In this document: one piece after another, positions 48,976 to 61,700 of the stretch
Layout of the letters: every line of letters starts with the position of its first letter
How positions within the stretch are numbered: position 1 is the stretch's first letter
NCBI RefSeq assembly: GCF_001039355.2
Contig: NW_019775180.1
Coordinates: forward strand, 850,072-914,071
Direction of reading: 5' to 3'
DNA: 64,000 nt
Origin: Lingula anatina
Lineage: Eukaryota > Brachiopoda > Lingulata > Lingulida > Lingulidae
Notes under the pieces: generated by a model
Told to the model about the DNA's origin: nothing
Database searches by the model: none
Seen by the model: the letters and a program-made list of their open reading frames with translations, nothing else
Program-made: the position numbers and the translations under genes

Positions 48976-51046
48976 TACTGGCACAATAACATGGTTTATG
49001 CAAGGGCAAAGCACTGGCCTTCAAGTCTGTAGTTAAAGTTATTCACTTGAATTGACCAAATTTCAATAAAATACTGTATGAAAAATCCAATTAATTCAAC
49101 TATTATATCTTAAAATTAAATGGTGCAATACTTATGTAACCCCACGCCTTGTATAGGCCTATTTGACTTTGAAAATGTTTTATTTTCTCATTGGTTTAAG
49201 TATTTTTGATAAGAGCGCGTCGAAACATTCTTAATTTGTGATGATATGAAAATACTAAAAAAGAAAGGTCCATAGTAGTCTATAATAAATGAATGTAATA
49301 TTATTTTTATTTCGAGAGTTAAGATAATTATTCTGCACGAATTGATGAAGTTCTATACTTACAGTAAGGTGTCGTGGCACATATTGGATTGAACATGAAA
49401 TGAGGACACAGTGTTGGATTTAAGTACCAGGAGTTAGTTAAATGTGTAGGTTGCTATTGGACGCCCCTCCACAAAATTAAAAATAGGAGAATATGCATAC
49501 TTGCAAGAAAGTAGTTTTTGCCTTTTCAAAGGTTGAAGCGGTTTGTCTCGTAGGCCTACTCTCAAGGACAACGTCATTTCACTTTGTAAACTTTCATGAT
49601 GAGTCTCGTGGGGGAAAAACGTACATCCATTACGTTACAACTGTGCTCTAACCTTAAATGTGCCGCTCCCAGATGTAATTCCAATTAAGTGTCCTAATGC
49701 AAAATACAAGACAATTATTGTTTGCATTTATCATAACCAACCATGCGCACCGAGAACTCCTACGTGAGGCCACGCTGGTGGTACTCAGGTAAATCGCACT
49801 ACTGATATATATCTTTCTTTACACCTTTGTTTTGATTGACTTTGAGTAAGGGATGGGTGGACAGGTGAAAAAAAAAAACGAATGTGCACACGAAAGCATT
49901 GAGGAGTTGAGATACAATGTAAGTACAGTGGCCCTTAGCTTTCATTTAAAACTGGCAAATTAAAATCAACCTGGACTTGAAACATAGGCTTTTCTTCAGT
50001 ATTTACACCGAAATCGTCAATCTAGCTCAAAATATGTTGCTTTTGAAGGAATCCATTCCCAATGATAAATTATTGGGGGAAAATGGATATTTTTAGTCCT
50101 GAAAAATAATACCCTCGATACAGAATCGAATTGAATCACAGCTAGTGAACGCTAATGGATTGCTGTAGAATGCTCCTCTATGCGTTCATATAGATTTCTT
50201 GATCAGTGCTAGGTTATTTCCCAAAGCAACATTGGACTTACTTCTTCATCTTTATAGCTCATTGTTGGCCGAATATCCTCGCGTTAACCTCACTGTGACC
50301 TCATGCTGTCACCAATGAAGACACAGGATGTGTAAACGTCCTGCCCGGCTCACTAAAGCTACGTTTTTTTAATTACACAAAATGAGGGATTGATTGCAAT
50401 TCTAAATGGTTGACCAATATCGGAAATGCTACTGGCCCTTTTCCGGTGCGAAATTATCGTATCTTTTATCCACTGAAAATCATTACAGTTAGCACATTGG
50501 CCCAATAGTGAACAGATTTCAATTAGATATCGGGAAGGCATTCAAAAGCCATGGGTAGTCGACAGGTTCACTTAACATTAGGTTTGGAGGCGTGCTGTGT
50601 GGATTTCAGTTAGTTGTAGGATGAACATATATCCCTTTCATCTGAGACGAGCAGAAACATATTTCTGCAATAGGAATGTGTCTTAACATCACTGTAAAAC
50701 ATTTAAGGGGCCTACTTACAATGTACATGCAGTGCACGAAATGTAAACAGTATACGGGGTACTGATCCATTGCTAAATTGATGTAACCTTCACATGGGAC
50801 CTGAAATACATCCACCGGGGTTAGTGTTCATCTTGTATTACATTTCTCTCACAGCAGTGATTACATTAGTGGTAACATTCGGTATCCATTCAGAAACCGA
50901 ACTGACTTGTATGCTATGCTTGCAACTCCATGTGTTACCTACATGTACATGTACCCAAAGAGACAAAAAAGAGTTTGAAAATGGTTAAAACGAATGGTTA
51001 CCGTATATTTTGCACTTTGCCCCCTACACATGTGTTGGTCTCTTAT

Positions 51047-51219
51047 GCCGCATTCAGAACAGTGGACTAACTAGTCCGAAGGTCAGATATGGTCGACCCA
51101 CTTGAATACTTCACCACTGGGAATCTATTCAGTGGCTATTAACGGATTAGACGGCAAGTTTTTTCTTAGGTCGCCATATTTGACCCGCGGACTAGTTAGT
51201 CGACTATTCTGAATGCGGC
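51047..51219. mobile_element. Short foldback MITE, GCCGCATTCAGAA ends
   Basis: The left arm GCCGCATTCAGAACAGT with GACTAACTAGTCCG is matched inverted by the right arm (CGGACTAGTTAGTC, then ATTCTGAATGCGGC), about 50 bp per arm with few mismatches. Flanking sequence gives no clear target duplication. The interior is non-coding. Confidence 0.7.
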
Positions 51220-54200
51220 CTCATATAAGGCAACTGGTACGCAAGCCTATATTGGCAGCGATATCTAAGCGCCAACCTTGTTGTCAACCAAATGGCAGAC
51301 AGCCTAGACATAACTGTTACTGTAGAAGAACAACGACAGGCGCAGGAAATTAATCTGTGCCACACATAATAAAAGAAAACTATATGGACACTTTCCATTA
51401 AAACAAACGTCTCGCGGAGCAAGCAATTTCCTCTTGTGTTTGATTAAAGGGGAAAGCATATCTGGTGAACTGTTCAAAATATCCCTTATTGATAAATACC
51501 CTGCGAATGTGGACGTTTTGAAACATTAGTCCTCTCGTGACACAATGGGCAAAGGCTGCATAAACCGGAATTGGCAGCATCGAAGTTTTGAATAGGGTAC
51601 AAGGACAACTGCTTTAATGGACTGCCATATGGCACCGACGTTAACTCTCTGATACAAGTGGCAATAATAATGATATCGGTCGCAGTAAATCAAACAATTT
51701 CATATAAAAAGAATTAATTCCGTTACTTTCAGCAAAAAAACTTCATTTTCTCGCGGTAAAATGAAGTGAGGACATTTTGTGGACCAAACACTTTGAATTG
51801 AAATTATTTTTATTGCCAGGTGATGGTGTTAACAATCCTGGTAAAACTAGGTATCTTCCCCTTGGATGTCACTATGATCGTCATTTGTGAATTGCAGAAG
51901 ATAGAAATCCAGCTTTTTGTATAATTTTATTAAGATTATCCAGCATGATTTATTTTGCAAAATGTTTGTGCTTTCAATCGAAATCAAAGCCTGTAAGAGT
52001 GATGAGATATTTTGGGTTGCGTAGGGTATTTTTTGCGATTGATGGGCAGTAAAGATGAGGAAATTGCTGTCTGATCATTGCTCTTCATTGAAACTGATCT
52101 AAGTTCTATTGATAATGGCAAAATAAAAAACAATCGCTTCTCTCGTATAGACACAACGAGAACGTTATTGCTACAAATATTAAGCATTCAAAACACGTTA
52201 TATATATATATATATAATGTTGTTGATGTGCCTTCTGCCAATTACAGTTTCCAAAGAAACGTGTGCAAGAGACCGTTGTGTAATCATTATTGGCATGTGA
52301 ACAATAACGTCAAGTGCGGTAAATGCCAACGCCAAAAATACGTATTACAAAGCTCATTAAGGTTTAATTAAGTGCAGGTTAAGACACCCAGGATATCCCG
52401 TTGATGTCCCAACGCCTTCTCTTTCCTGTGGCTGCAGAACATACACTCCCATCCGGATAGATGACGTAGTTTGAATACAAGCAGTGAAGTACAGGCGGGG
52501 TACAGATATGTATTTTAATACTGACTGTCATCTGTTTCGTCTTGTGTTATTACTTCACCCAATGTGTTGTGCCGAAATCTTACTTTAAGAAAGGTATTTG
52601 TGCACTCATTTAATTAGTTGTTAATCAGTATTACAATTTGATTTATTTGTTGTTGGAGTATGTTGGATTCAGAAAACGCTGACGAAAATAATTTTTTGAT
52701 ATTAGTGAAAAAAGCTGATTTTTTTTTTACCAAAACATAAGAAAGACTCAAAACCACGGTATTTATCTTGTCAAGGCGTATGCGTCAAAAACTGTCATAT
52801 CAATGCTGTCTAGAATTTTATTTAGATTATCAAACATGATAGCTTTCTTAAACTCGGCAAGATATGGTTTACGAATTGAATATGACATGTTTATCAGCCG
52901 AGCCTCTTGCGCTTGACTTCAGCAACTTGGATTAGCTGCACTGTCTATTGCTAGGTTCATTACCTACTGGCGTTTATTCTAATGCAATCAATAAGAGTAG
53001 ATTTCTATCCCCTTTCGAATCGTTTAAACATTACGGTTGCAATTTTTGGCCTAATTATACTGGAAATCTTGTTCAAAAACAAGACTAACCTTAAACTAAT
53101 TGCTTTCAGCCCTAATTGTTGTATTGCTCTTTCTTGATTGCGCTCAAGTGGCTTACCTCGCATACGAAATGCGACGGAATAAGAATATTATGAGCAGAGC
53201 AATAACACTGTTTAATGCATTTCAGAAAGAACAAAATGCATCTGAATCTCTCATTATGTGCTCGGTTCCATAATGCAGCAAAACCGACAATTGATGTAGA
53301 CAAGTGGTCGGTATTCAGTTGATTGGTTCTGCAATTTCAGCAAAATTCTTCACCAACGCATCCAGACCTGTTTGAGATGCCCATTTATTTTCACGTAAAT
53401 GTTTCCAATATCTTAGTTAATTAATTGTTTTTAGGTAAAAAGACGTGCCTAACTGGTCCTGATATCTATTTAAGGTTTCTTTTATGGGGAAATGAATCAA
53501 CGGGAGGTGAATATTGCCCTTCTCTCGATGTTGTCGAAGTTGATTAGGCAAATCGTACATATACAGGGGGATGCTGGATGCTTCCCAATACCAGAAACGC
53601 GCTGCACGATTCAATTGACCCCTAACCAAGCGCGTCATTGATCTCAAGTATCGAATTCCTATGTAACACCGTGTAACGAATTCATCGCCAGTAATTGAAT
53701 TTATTGAGAGAAGTGAGGCAAAGAGACATTGGCAGCAAATGTCGAGAAATAGAGGTTGATTGAGACGTGTGTCACGAGGAGTGCGTGAGGCATGTATCTG
53801 TTCATTTGGTAGTTGTTCCCGTAAATTCAATGCGGCAGTAATCGCTCTTTGAAACTTCAATTGGATTTTATCCTTTAGAACATGGAGGAAACAAAGGTCA
53901 AATTAACATCGTGGTAACAATTAAAAACAAGTTGTATGCGAGAACATTAACGAAATCAATTCATATTCATCAAGATTGCAAAGAAAGAAAATGTATTTTT
54001 GCCTCTATATCTGCACGTACACCCTTTAATGTTTTAAAATATATCATCGCACTTCTGTCTAAGTAACCGATGGGAGGCCATAGAAATGTTAAGTAAAGCT
54101 CATTCATCTGGGTATGATTACTTTGTTGCTGGATTTTGTTGCCAGCCAGTAAGTCGAAAATAAAATGATTGGGAATCTGTCCAAGGTCATAAATGTATGA

Positions 54201-54630
54201 TCAGATTGTTTGTTTGACAGGAAGTGGGAAACTTAACTCAATAGAAAGCAACCATCAGGTCGTTGTGTTGATTTTGTCACGTACTTAACTTGATTCTTGT
54301 GCGATATTCTTCCCTTCAATCAAGTGACGTTAGCAATTATCGTTGCGTGCATCGTCAAAAAGGGACACTAATGCTTATATGAAACTGCACCTTGAACAAT
54401 ATGAGATGGCCATGTATAGCATAAATCTATAAAAAGTAAAAAATAAAGGGACGATATGTCATGTATATTGTCTTTTCATTGTCTTAAATCTCCCTATGTC
54501 TGTTTGCTAGACTAAGTGAAGTGAAAAAATGTTGTCTTAAAAACGTACACAATTTGGATATTTTTGAGTATGTGGAAAGAGTCATGGGCGGTAAGTACTC
54601 TAATTTTGTGTAGGATGCTAGCAAAATCCT

Positions 54631-54700
54631 TTTTTTTTTTTTTTTTGCATTGCTTTCGCGTTAAAATCTCCCCCCCCCCCAAAAAAAAAAAAAAAAAAAA
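54631..54700. repeat. Poly-T, poly-C and poly-A homopolymer cluster
   Basis: A T17 run is followed within 30 bp by C10 and A18 runs. Assembly here may be unreliable. Confidence 0.85.
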
Positions 54701-57029
54701 CCCACCACCAATCTATATACACAAATTGCACAAAAACAACACACAAAAACAAAATCGACGTTCCATCTGAAAAGGGTTTATATTTTTAAGTACATTAATT
54801 ATTTACATTAAAATAAATTATCTGGATACATGTACATGGTGCTCTGGTTTATGGAATTGGCTTTAAATCCCCATCTCACGTAATCTTTTGAGGTCTGTTG
54901 TAAGGTATCCCTCGTATCTAAAAATCCATATCTCACGTTAGCTGTCAAGGTATAAGTATCTTACAGATCTCTATTATATGTTTTATCTGTGTTTGACGAA
55001 AATCATGGACACGATCTCAGCATTCTCAGTTATCTGGGCGAGTATGTATGGGTTCTTCAGATTAGCTGTAGCCTGTTTCACTGGATCAAAGAGAGATTGG
55101 TGCTGTCAGATGTGAATACCGGTTTGTTCACCACTGTAAACTCATTTTTGTAAGCTGTGAATGTAATCTGTGAATGCAGTAAGTGTTCTCTGGTCTGTGA
55201 CATTCCAACAACTAACTGAGCACTTCTTTAATCAATTTGGTCCTTGAAAGTAACGTCAGTTCCGACCAATAAAGTGACAGAAACATTGTTTTGTGCATTC
55301 ATGAAATGCAAATTCCTGTCGACCTTATCATGCCTTTTGGTCCGCCCCATCATCAATTTATTAGGTTATCCGTACTTTATTGCCAACATTTGTTAGTGCA
55401 ATTGCGTCTTAAAATATATATTTTACTTCCTAACTATGCATGAAGTACAATGTATTTCTCAGCATGAACATGTAACTTTATTCGCAGTTATGTTATTTCT
55501 TAATCTCGTATTTCAGTTTTCAAGGACCATGAAAGCACACTAAACGTCATTTCATTACTTTTATCTTGATACGCTAGTCATTAGGTTATTTAGGATTAGT
55601 CTGCAGTTAGCCGAAAAGACAACTGTAATTGGTATTTAAATAGAGCAATCATTCTGTGGGGAGAAATTTTGTGCGAATTTGGAAAAAATACAGAGAGTAC
55701 GTTGATATGTTAACTGCGCTTCATTGATGTCAGCATACATTGCTTGTGGTTTTACTGCCAACAAAAGATTGCGCAACGTATGAACGGATGTAAACCAATT
55801 TCCAGTATGCTGGCTCTTTGAAATTAGCAATACGGTTTCACGTCTGAAATTTGTTTCACAGAGTCAATCAGCGGTCACTGAAATATAATGAAATCCCAAC
55901 ACTATGCAGTATGGATGGCCTACTTAGTCAGTCTCCCGCCTTCAAGTTATTCAACCTAAGCTGGGATGGGAGCATTTCTTAACAAACTGACAAACAAAAC
56001 TTGAGCAAAAAATATGTTCGCCAGCTTGGTATAGATATCATGTAGACATGTCCAAAATATCATTATCTGTACAATGACAAAATTCCATCAACCAAAGAAC
56101 AGGGATGGGGGTCAATTTTATCTTTAACAGGGCCCCGACCGCTGTGCCACCTAACGGTCAGTAATTATTAACTTCCACTCAGTCCTTCGTCCAGGCCGTT
56201 AGCTAACATGTAAGCTTCATAAATATTTTGTTTGTGTACAAACAACGATCTTTGACTAAGCAAGATAATTTTATTTCGATTTTGGGCACATAACCACGTC
56301 ATGTTTCTGAGGAACATACTTCCCTCATTTATAAATAAAAGGTTTTTAATGATATCTCTGTTATAACACTTACGGTAGGTGTAGTACTGTAGGTCCAGTA
56401 CTAGATTAAAACATTATTCATTTATACATTTCTTCAACTTGATATCTGATAATATCCAGAAACTTATACATAACTCTCGATCTGATATGCAAATAGTTGG
56501 TAGGCAATAACGAGAGTTAAGGGGAGGTGCGTTAACATGTTTGATGTCAATTTACCAATTATATATACAATATAGATACGTTATACATACTAGTATACAA
56601 CTGGTAAGTTAGGTGAAATGAGTTTTCCAATGTCTATTGTGTAGTAATGGTAAAAAAGGGACCAAACGTCACATGTATGCCTCAAAGTAACCACTTACTT
56701 TTTTATCACAACTAGCGGGTTGCATGCATGTACAATTTTCATATTTAGGTCTAATGGAATTTATCAAAAATTGTAAATATGCGCTTGCACTATATAAAGA
56801 TTATATTCAACCTAGAATTTCCTAGAACTTCCACTGATGAAGGGGCTTTTCTGATGAATCAGTTATTGGAGCTTGGATTAATTATGAAAAATCCTCTCTT
56901 GCGCCCAAAAAATACCGTTTGAATTGAGATTCGTCGACTCTAATTGGGAACCTAAAAAATACAAATCGATATTACTCCAAATATCATTGCAGGTACATGT
57001 ATGTCTGTCTATAAACGTTTTTAATCAGA

Positions 57030-58753
57030 TCACACGTAAGTGGTACAGCGTCTGCGTCTACTGCATGTCCCACTGGGCCATATCAGTTTCCGAAACGCCA
57101 CTTTGAAATCTTTGTTAAAGAGGGTATAGATAAGTGGATTCAGCCCAGAATTGCAGTAACCCAGCCAAAAGATTACTGCAAAAACTGCGTTGTTGATTTT
57201 GAATTTGAAAACCACAGACAGGACGTAGGTGAAAAAGAAAGGGAACCAGCACAGCGTAAAGGCCGCAATAATTACACCAACCACCAGGCTGGCTCGCTTC
57301 TCTCTGGCTCGTGCTAGACGGCGTTTCTGCCGCTCGTTGTGGCGCCTTAGTAGATCAGTTTCTGTATTCACACCAGTGTCTATGTCACTTTCACATTCAC
57401 CAGAATATTTACTCATCCTGCTTACTGCACTTGTAACTGAAGATTTCTTTTTCCTAATTTTGTTATATACCGCATGTATTCTAGACCCCGCACTGGCCCC
57501 ACCCTTCGAGTTATCTGACTGGTTGTAGATAAATGTCACTTTGCCATTATGAACGGGCCTTTCTTGCTCGAAGGTAAAATGGGTTTTCTCGTTCTTATCT
57601 TCATCCTTTCCCTCTACCAGATGATCATTGGAAAAGGAAACTCTGCGTCCATTCGAGGTTCCGTTCGAAGATAAAGTATCGTCTTTGTTTTTTCTAACCA
57701 TAGTCATTATGCTCTTTGTGCAGCCAGAGGGTTTTACACATTCGTCGGATGACTTTCGAGGCCCATCACTACTGCCACTAGTAGACGCTGATCTGCTTGG
57801 GAGGAATAACCCAGTTTTGGGTGAGATGTGTCCATTTCACTCTCATTTTTTTCTAACGCATGTGGAGAATGTTCCCCAGATTCTGAATCTATTTCCTCGT
57901 AATAGCTGCCAATAGATCGTTTAGTTTCTGCACGTGGCATGCTATTCATGGATACACCGTTATTCTCTGCAGGTTTACGTCTCAAATTTTTAACATGTCG
58001 TCTGGCTCGAGATTTGGCTGCTCTAAATATATTCCCATACACAACCAGGATGATAATAAGGGGGATAAAGAAAGACCCGGTTGTGGAATAAAGCACATAT
58101 CCGATGTCGTCTGTTAGTTCACATCGATGGGGTTTTTGTGGTTTCTTCCAACCAATTAAAGGTGGTAGACAAATTATTGCAGATATTATCCACGCGGTTG
58201 CAATCATAATCCCAGCTCTAAACGGGGTTCTCTTTTTAACGTACTCTACTGCTCTTGTGATGGACCAGTATCTGTCTAAGCTGATGATGCAGAGATTAAG
58301 AATAGAAGCTGTAGTTAACAGGACATCCATTGCTAGCCAAAGTTCACATAATACTTCGCCAAAATACCAGTACCCCATCAGTTCATACGACAAACATAAA
58401 GGCATAATTAGAAGTCCAACCAATAGGTCTGCCACCGCTAGGGAAACCAAAAATGAATTCTGAATAGATCGTAACTGGTTGTCTGTTAGAATGGCTAATA
58501 TTACCATTATGTTTCCAAATATAATTCCAATCATGATGGCGACGACCACTACTGACGCTAAGGCAATATGAAGAGTTGAGTAACAGCTTGGAAGAGCGCA
58601 TGTCGAGTTTAAGCCACTTTCTTTTTGATTTACTGTCGTGCTAACGTTGTGAGGTGACTGCAAAGTCGTAATATCCGACATTTTGAAAGTGAGTAACGCC
58701 CGGATGGTTGTCATGGTTTTTGAGGTCGTCTGTAAAGACTGAGTATGAAACAT
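57030..58753 (-). CDS. Alpha2-adrenergic/octopamine-like GPCR, reading frame interrupted
   Basis: This is a class A biogenic-amine receptor acting at the plasma membrane. From the ATG at 58681 (MSDITTLQSP): N-glycosylation sites N12 and N25; TM1 ~38-65; TM2 with LAVADLLVG; TM3 with the amine-binding aspartate D119 and DRY 136-138; C112 and C187 for the TM3-loop disulfide; TM5 serines S199 and S203, which contact catechol/phenol groups. TM6 (CWFPFFF), TM7 (NSGLNPLIY) and a cysteine-containing tail lie in the second open frame, 57707-57030. The two frames overlap around 57725-57845 in the serine-rich third intracellular loop and need one frame change to join. In-frame ATGs at 58753 and 58714 follow a 5' acceptor at 58759 and are alternative starts. 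Best matches by motif are alpha2-adrenergic and alpha2-like octopamine receptors; I cannot separate the two. Confidence 0.92.
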
Positions 58754-58799
58754 AAGTACCTGAAAACAAATTCTCAATATCACTCTTTTCAAACTAGAT

Positions 58800-61700
58800 T
58801 TACATCTTTCCCTTTGTGTCCACTTACGGCTTTACATTGTTGTCTGTAATAATGCAAGCGTTTGTGATAGATATTTGGATGTGTCACATAAATACCCTCA
58901 GCATTTTGAAATATTTACCACTCAGCAACCCGTTTTTAAGTCTTGGGCAAACGATCATTTGGTCTTTAATGGTAATTACAGCATATGGTGCGCCAAGTGC
59001 GAAGCGTTTTAAAGCGCACGGATACTAGAGCAGAAAATGTATCCAACCTGCTTCAGTTCAAAAATATAATCAACTATGATCTTTTCCTCACGAAAACGCT
59101 AAATACGACGGTTCATCTGCTCGGAAGCACATAGCAAGCTGATAAATACTTCTCGTGATTACAGTAATTCGAAGCACATTACAAATCCCAATATAACGTT
59201 TGGTCGAACTGAGAACATTTCCTTATGCTATAGCAGGAAGAACTCATATAATGTTTAAAAACTAACTGCATTAGTTTATGTTGGCAACTGCCACGGACAA
59301 TGAACAATTACCTCCTTTTATTATTCCGTAGATATCCTTCAGCTTTTAATGCAAATTCTGCTACCTTGGCAAAAACGCTTTGGTTCCACGTGAATGACAT
59401 CCAATTGTCAAAATCTTTGAATTATTATCTTTACATGTTCAGAGCCTTTTGGAACACAGGAGTGGGTACAGTCGGTGTGGTAATCAAGCGATGAAGCACA
59501 AATGCCAAAAGTCAAGAACAAACACCTTCTTATATGTCACCAGTAGTTTTCAGCTCAATCAACCAAGGATTGAAACACCTCTGTGCTCATAGTGTCTCCA
59601 AAAATCTGATCTTGAGTATCGTCTTGTATACCAGAGGCACATCAAAACATGTTGCAGTCATTTTTTCTGTTTCGTTTGCCGTAAGGCATGTTGCCATATT
59701 TCTATAACCGACAGTAGTAGCCTAGACTGCTCTTAAGTCCCGCTAGCGAATCAAAACCACGTTGCCAATAGACACGAAGATACAGTCACGGTTGAGGATC
59801 ACATTCCTTGAAACTGGCACCTCGGAGACTCGTTTCGTCTGAAATGAAAAATGAGCATAAATTGACAAGTTACCCCTGAAGATTTCCAGAAAATCAAATG
59901 AATTAGGAAATTCTGTCTCCAGTGTGAGCTCAGTGGGCTGTGATCGCACTGGTACACAATGAATTCGTTTAAGGAGGATCACACTGATCAATATCTTTCA
60001 ACGCCAGGATTTATGATCAGTAAAACATTGCTAATTACGCATGATTGGCTCACCAAAATAAATTTTTCTCTAGCGAACAAACGTGTGCTACATATACGTG
60101 ATTTATAAGTCGTGTTCAATTTGGTTTCCACAACAGATCTATTTTTCTGAATCAAAATAAATAAATAAATGAATAATAATTGATAAAGAAAAGCAACCAT
60201 AATTTACCCTTCCTTTGAATATCAGACAAATGGACATTACAAATTACGCGTAATGTTGAACCTCATTTTGTTTATCAGTGTACCAGAGACTATGTATTCC
60301 ATGTGATTATCCAAATTTTAATTTCTTCGTCTCCAGGAGATACATAAAAAAATTAAGAAAATATATGAAGACGTGAAACAAAGGCTGCATATTTGTCTTT
60401 AGCAAATTACCTATATTTGTGAATTAGGTTATGCTTCTGAGAAGACTGATGATACAAAACGGGAAGCCACTGGTGACAGTTCTCGCCCATCTTTATCATT
60501 TTCTTCATATACAGTTCAATGCTAAAGGTTTCTTTCTATGTTGTTCCAAACAGTAGATCTCAAAAGTTATATGAATTACTTAGAACTTACTAGCTGATGA
60601 TACTATTTCTTATAGGAAAATCTTGCACAGAAATCACTGCACGCACTTCTGAAAAATATTAGGAAACTGTTAGCCTGCTTTTACCAAGCAGTGCATGTGA
60701 CATTTAGCGCCAAAATCATTTTCAAGAGTGGATGACGGCATGAAACAAAGATTACTAAATAATCTTTCTTAATTATCAAACTTTCGAGTTAAAGCAAATC
60801 ACTCGCGTGCGGTTACCTGTAATCCTCTGCATAAGTGTTACGTGTAACGTTTTTGTGTTTCCCATTCGGTATACAGCAATTTTGAAGAAGCGAGAATCAC
60901 ACGACTGCTACATATCAAATCAACTGATTGCAGAAAATATGAGACTGCAGACGACTCCCCACCTTCATTTCCATGCTGCTCTTCTCTGTAAATTGTTGCA
61001 TAAACCTAATTTACTCAAAGTGTGGTAATCAGAAAGTGGAAATATCTACTGCAAAATGATTAATGTGAAATCGTAGCCAGCATCGTAATTTTTGGACGCA
61101 TGAGTGTGTGTAATGATATACAGACGATATGGGCAGGGTTCCGATTTATTGATGATACTATTAGACATCTGCAAGAGGTTTTTTTTTCGTTGAAAACAAT
61201 TCAGGAATGGGTTCATCAACAGGGCACTTTCATTAGGTGGTTGTTCCCGGTCAATACTCTATATTCATACTGGTTTTTAATTTGATACAAGTAGTTACAC
61301 GGTATGTCACTTTACAATCCTCGACAACCTGTATTGCCTTGAAGAGAAATGTAGTCTTACACATTTTTTCTGCAAACATAAAATAACTAGTCTGAATCAG
61401 CGTGACTTGACGTTTTTCCCCGTTATGCTTAATTATGTAAAACACAAACTTTTATTAGTGTAAAAGCTCGTTGTTTATGTCTTTCGTATAAATCTCAGCC
61501 ATTGCAGTAAGTCATATGAACAGGGACGTTGTTGCAAATATAAATAACTTGACTTTTAAACCATAGCAAACTGTTCAAAAGATCAATCAGCGAGCAAATA
61601 TATCAGTAACGGAAAGTACTCCTGGTACTTTTTATCCCCTTAAATCCAGGCCACCTTTCTATATGATCACATTTTTCATATATGTATATGACTTTGAACG

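Larger units (their letters stand above)
49000..57020. other. Intergenic region, mostly featureless
   Basis: About 8 kb without a supported gene. It holds a MITE at 51047-51219, a TA run near 52199-52216, poly-T and A/C-rich tracts at 54631-54700, and the probable 3' UTR of the amine receptor near its right end. A 147-residue ORF at 53417-53860 is discussed among rejected items. Confidence 0.55.

Noticed and set aside
53417-53860. 147-codon minus-strand ORF, locally richer in GC
   Set aside because: No recognisable domain or motif and no splice context. In a 64-kb AT-rich window about one ORF of this length is expected by chance, and a GC-richer patch raises that expectation.
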